64,000 bases of DNA. Origin: Ramlibacter terrae. Its GTDB lineage: Bacteria > Pseudomonadota > Gammaproteobacteria > Burkholderiales > Burkholderiaceae_C. A program made the position numbers and the translations under genes. Shown here in pieces: positions 61,282 to 64,000 of this stretch; positions within the stretch are counted from its first letter, which is position 1, and each line of letters starts with the position of its first letter. Under the pieces are notes generated by a model. It ran no database searches and was not told the origin of the DNA. It saw nothing but the letters and a program-made list of their open reading frames with translations. The DNA lies in the NCBI GenBank assembly GCA_013127575.1, contig CP053418.1, positions 1,054,001-1,118,000 on the forward strand, in the 5' to 3' direction.

Positions 61282-62721
61282 TCAATTCTCCTTCTTCTCT
61301 TCCTTGTTCTCCACGACCTGCGTCTTGGAGATCAGCACCGGACGGCCCTTGAGCTGGTTCAGCGCCTGTACGAGCTGGAAGTCCTTGTCGCTGCCAAACT
61401 CCGGCGGCGTCTTGCGGTCGGCCGGGCTCTTCTTGGCCTCGTCTTCGGCGCGCTTGCGCGCTTCCTCGCGGGCCTTCTCGCGGTTGGCGTCCTTCACCTC
61501 GGCGCCCGGCCGCTGTTCAGGTGCTTGTCGAGGTCGGCTTCGCGGGTGCGCAGCACCGAGAACACGTTGCCTTCCTCGGTTTCGTCCACCATCACGTCGG
61601 GCACGATGCCCTTGGCTGGATCGACTTGCCGCTCGGCGTGTAGTAGCGCGCCGTGGTCAGCTTCAGGCCGGTGTCGGGGCCCAGCGGGCGCACCGTCTGC
61701 ACCGAGCCCTTCCCGAAGGTCTGGCTGCCCGGGATGGTGGCGCGCTTGTGGTCCTGCAGCGCGCCGGCGACGATCTCGCTGGCGGAGGCGGAGCCTTCGT
61801 TCACGAGCACCACCAGCGGCACCGTCTTGAGCTGGGCCGGCAGGCGGCGCAGCGGGTCGGGACCGGCACGGCGCTGGTAGAACTCGGGCGACGCCTTGTA
61901 CGCGAACTTGCTTTCGGGCAGCTGGCCGTTGGTGGAGACCACGGTCACGTTGTCCGGCAGGAAAGCCGCGGAGATGGCGACGGCCGCGTCGAGCAGGCCA
62001 CCCGGGTCGTTGCGCAGGTCGAGCACCAGGCCCTTCAGGTTGGGATCGGCCTTGTACAGCTCTTCCATCTTGCGCACGAAGTCGTCGACGGTGCGTTCTC
62101 GAACTGCGACAGGCGGATCCAGCCGTAGCCCGGCTCGACGACCTTGCCCTTGACGGACACGGTCTTGATCTCTTCGCGGGTGATCGTCACCGGGAAGCTG
62201 CGGTTCTCGTCCTTGCGGTAGATCGTCAGCATCACCTTGGTGTTCGGCTCGCCGCGCATGCGCTTGACCGCTTCCGACAGGCTCAGGCCCTTGACGGCGG
62301 TCTCGTCGATCTTGGTGATCAGGTCGTTGGTCTTGAGGCCGGCACGGAAGGCGGGCGAGCCTTCGATCGGCGACACCACCTTGACCAGGCCGTCTTCCTG
62401 CGAGATCTCGATGCCGACGCCGACGAAACGGCCGGACGTGCCTTCGCGGAATTCCTTGAAGGACTTCTTGTCGAAATACTGGGAGTGCGGGTCGAGGCTG
62501 GCGACCATGCCGGCGATGGCATCGGAGATCAGCTTCTTCTCGTCGACGGGCTCCACATAGTCGGTCTTGACCATGCTGAAGACGGCGGCCAGTTGCTGGA
62601 GTTCTTCCAGCGGCAGCGGGGCAAGGGAGCCACGCGCGACGGTCTGCAGCGAAACCGTGGTCAGCGCTCCGGCGAGGGCGCCAACGGAAATCCAGCCGGC
62701 AATCTTGAGTTTGTGGCTCAT
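61282..62721 (-). CDS. Carboxyl-terminal processing protease (S41)
   Basis: About 479 residues. Signal peptide/anchor, PDZ domain (GVGIEISQEDGLVKVVSPIE, GSPAFRAGLKTNDLITKID), catalytic Ser in NEGSASASEIVAGAL and Lys in GSQTFGKGSVQTV. Breaks near 62100 and 61616 (restore CCAGG; the latter gives SIQAKGIVPD) and near 61517. A Lys/Glu-rich C-terminus follows. Periplasmic processing of peptidoglycan-linked proteins is typical. Same strand as gpmA and moeB. Confidence 0.93.
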
Positions 62722-62836
62722 GGGTTCAGCAAGTCCTCTCGACTTTCAATATACACCTGAGAAAGTTCTCTGATGCAGCGCGGAAACCGTGGTTCCATCC
62801 GGCCGCCCCCGCCTATGTGAAATAAACGCGGATTTA

Positions 62837-62854
62837 CGCAGGAGAAGTCCTACA
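62837..62854. promoter_or_regulatory. 7-4-7 palindrome upstream of ctp
   Basis: CGCAGGA, GAAG, TCCTACA: right half perfect, left half 5 of 7. 116 bases upstream of the ctp start, in the gap after gpmA. Confidence 0.3.
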
Positions 62855-62878
62855 CGGCCTGTCATCCGCCGCGCCGTC

Positions 62879-63618
62879 TCAGCCTTTGCCCTGGTTCGCC
62901 ACCGCGGCCGCCGCCTTCGCCGCCGCCGCGGCGTCGCCGAGGTAGTAGTGGCGCAGCGGCTTCAGGCCGGCGTCGAGCTCGTACACCAGCGGAATGCCGT
63001 TCGGGATGTTCAGGCCGACGATGTCCCGGTCGGAAATCCCGTCCGGTACTTCACCAGCGCCCGGATCGAGTTGCCGTGCGCCGCGACCAGCACACGCTTG
63101 CCTGCTCTGATCGCCGGCGCCATCGATTCGTTCCAGAAGGGCAGCACGCGGTCGACGGTGTCCTTGAGGCATTCGGTCAGCGGCACTGGCCGGGCGCCAG
63201 CTTCGCGTAGCGGATGTCGCCGCGCTCGCTGCGCGGATCGCCCGGCTCCAGCGCCGGCGGCGGCGTGTCGTAGCTGCGGCGCCAGACCATCACCTGCTCG
63301 TCGCCGAACTTGCGCGCCGTCTCGGCCTTGTTCAGCCCCTGCAGCGCGCCGTAGTGGCGCTCGTTCAGGCGCCAGGAGTGCACCACCGGCAGCCAGGTGC
63401 GGTCCATCTCGTCGAGGCAATGCCACAGCGTGCGGGTCGCGCGCTTGAGCACGCTGGTGTGGCATACGTCGAAATCCCACCCTTCCGCCTTGAGCAGGCG
63501 GCCGGCGGCCTTGGCCTGTTCGATGCCGGTATCGGTCAGGTCGACGTCGGTCCAGCCGGTGAAGCGGTTCTCCGGGTTCGGTGGATTCGCCGTGGCGGAT
63601 CAGGACGAGCTTGTGCAT
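62879..63618 (-). CDS. gpmA: 2,3-bisphosphoglycerate-dependent phosphoglycerate mutase
   Basis: About 247 residues. [12 protein letters not shown] (catalytic His in RHGE; the break near 63580 restores CCTGG), [19 protein letters not shown], and the second His in [15 protein letters not shown]. Breaks at about 63185 (CCAGG) and 63045 (CCTGG) also restore. Glycolytic interconversion of 3- and 2-phosphoglycerate. Upstream of ctp on the same strand. Confidence 0.93.
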
Positions 63619-63704
63619 GGGAAGGAAAGATGGGCGGGGGAACCCGGCATTCTAGAATCGGGGGCTGCACCGGATGGTCCGGGAGCCAGAAAAAACCGAA
63701 CCGA

Positions 63705-64000
63705 ATGAAGTTTCTGCTGGACAACTGGCACCTGATCCTCGTGGCCTGCGTTTCCGCCGGCATGCTGATGTGGCCGACGCTGGGCCGCGGCATCCGCGCC
63801 GGCGGCGTCTCCGCCAACGCGGCGGTGCTGCTGATCAACCGCGAGAAGGGCGTGGTCGTGGACGTGAGCGAGACCGACGAGTTCGCGGCCGGGCACATCG
63901 CCGGGGCGCGCAACGTGCCGGTCAACCAGCTCGAGAAGCGGCTGCCCGAGGTGGTCAAGAACAAGACCGTGCCGGTCATCCCGGTGGACGCCACCGGGGC
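63705..64000 (+). CDS. Membrane-anchored rhodanese-domain protein, N-terminal part (cut by window edge)
   Basis: 98 residues visible. N-terminal helix (WHLILVACVSAGMLMWPTLG), then the rhodanese fold (VVVDVSETDEFAAGHIAGA, NVPVNQLEKRL). Around the catalytic loop the sequence reads VIPVDATGA, with Asp where the active Cys usually stands; the region is too close to the edge, and too near base-call noise, to conclude loss. Divergent from gpmA. Confidence 0.75.
   Translation, partial: MKFLLDNWHLILVACVSAGMLMWPTLGRGIRAGGVSANAAVLLINREKGVVVDVSETDEFAAGHIAGARNVPVNQLEKRLPEVVKNKTVPVIPVDATG

Noticed and set aside
63705-64000. Loss of the rhodanese active cysteine as a firm finding
   Set aside because: The site is at the window edge and in error-prone sequence, so a base-call error cannot be excluded.

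Overview
The window is GC-rich chromosomal DNA of a beta-proteobacterium, most likely a Comamonadaceae member (Ramlibacter/Variovorax-like). This rests on gene content and order: ubiE-ubiJ-ubiB; fmdB-DUF502-aspS-nudB-EEP nuclease-clsB; rhodanese/gpmA/ctp/moeB; galU/valS; a Bug solute receptor; and H-NS of the beta-proteobacterial type. The window is gene-dense, with no insertion sequence, prophage or CRISPR array. The longest gene-free stretch is about 290 bases.

Layout. 1-6.2 kb: end of an exopolysaccharide locus (Wzc/Wzz-like and Wza-like proteins), a ferredoxin-type reductase, an SDR epimerase, a protease-like protein lacking its histidine, an H-NS gene with a palindromic promoter, and a WecA-type glycosyl-phosphotransferase. 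6.5-13.1 kb: tRNA-Leu(CAA), cysM, NUDIX, TusA-like, galU, a dehydrogenase-like protein, valS. 13.1-17.6 kb: FAD monooxygenase/DUF2783 pair and a rubrerythrin/FeS protein/DUF3501 operon. 17.6-22.5 kb: complete ugpBAECQ glycerol-3-phosphate uptake operon with a readable Pho box and an internal terminator after ugpB. 22.6-29.8 kb: a ~1,290-residue FAD/Fe-S oxidoreductase, a double FecR protein and a TpsB outer-membrane transporter. 29.8-34.2 kb: ubiquinone genes (ubiE, ubiJ, ubiB) with DUF971 and Tim44-like genes. 34.3-44.4 kb: Na+/solute symporter, fmdB, DUF502, aspS, nudB, EEP nuclease, clsB, then a DNA-repair set (MBL exonuclease, DUF2269, ATP-dependent ligase). 44.7-55.2 kb: folE, a BLUF photoreceptor, DUF429, DUF2784, NAD(P)H oxidoreductase, SulP transporter, sulfatase, Bug receptor, MarR regulator and the ligase-associated DEXH helicase. 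55.3-60.5 kb: an envelope-stress-like block (two BON lipoproteins, YqjD/YqjE-type proteins, CHASE3 sensor kinase, NarL-type regulator, receiver protein, tiny membrane protein). 60.4-64 kb: moeB-like, ctp, gpmA, rhodanese.

Data quality decides how to read this window. Most genes longer than about 700 bases carry one or more single-base frame breaks, yet their proteins are otherwise intact and conserved. When the expected codon is restored, at least 30 of these breaks fall exactly on a damaged CCWGG site (CCTGG or CCAGG read as CCGG, CTGG, CCAG, CGG or CCCGGG). This is the footprint of long-read basecalling errors at a methylated CCWGG motif, not of gene decay. I therefore annotate these as intact genes, give one span per gene and note where the break lies. 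Positions of breaks are good to about 20 bases.
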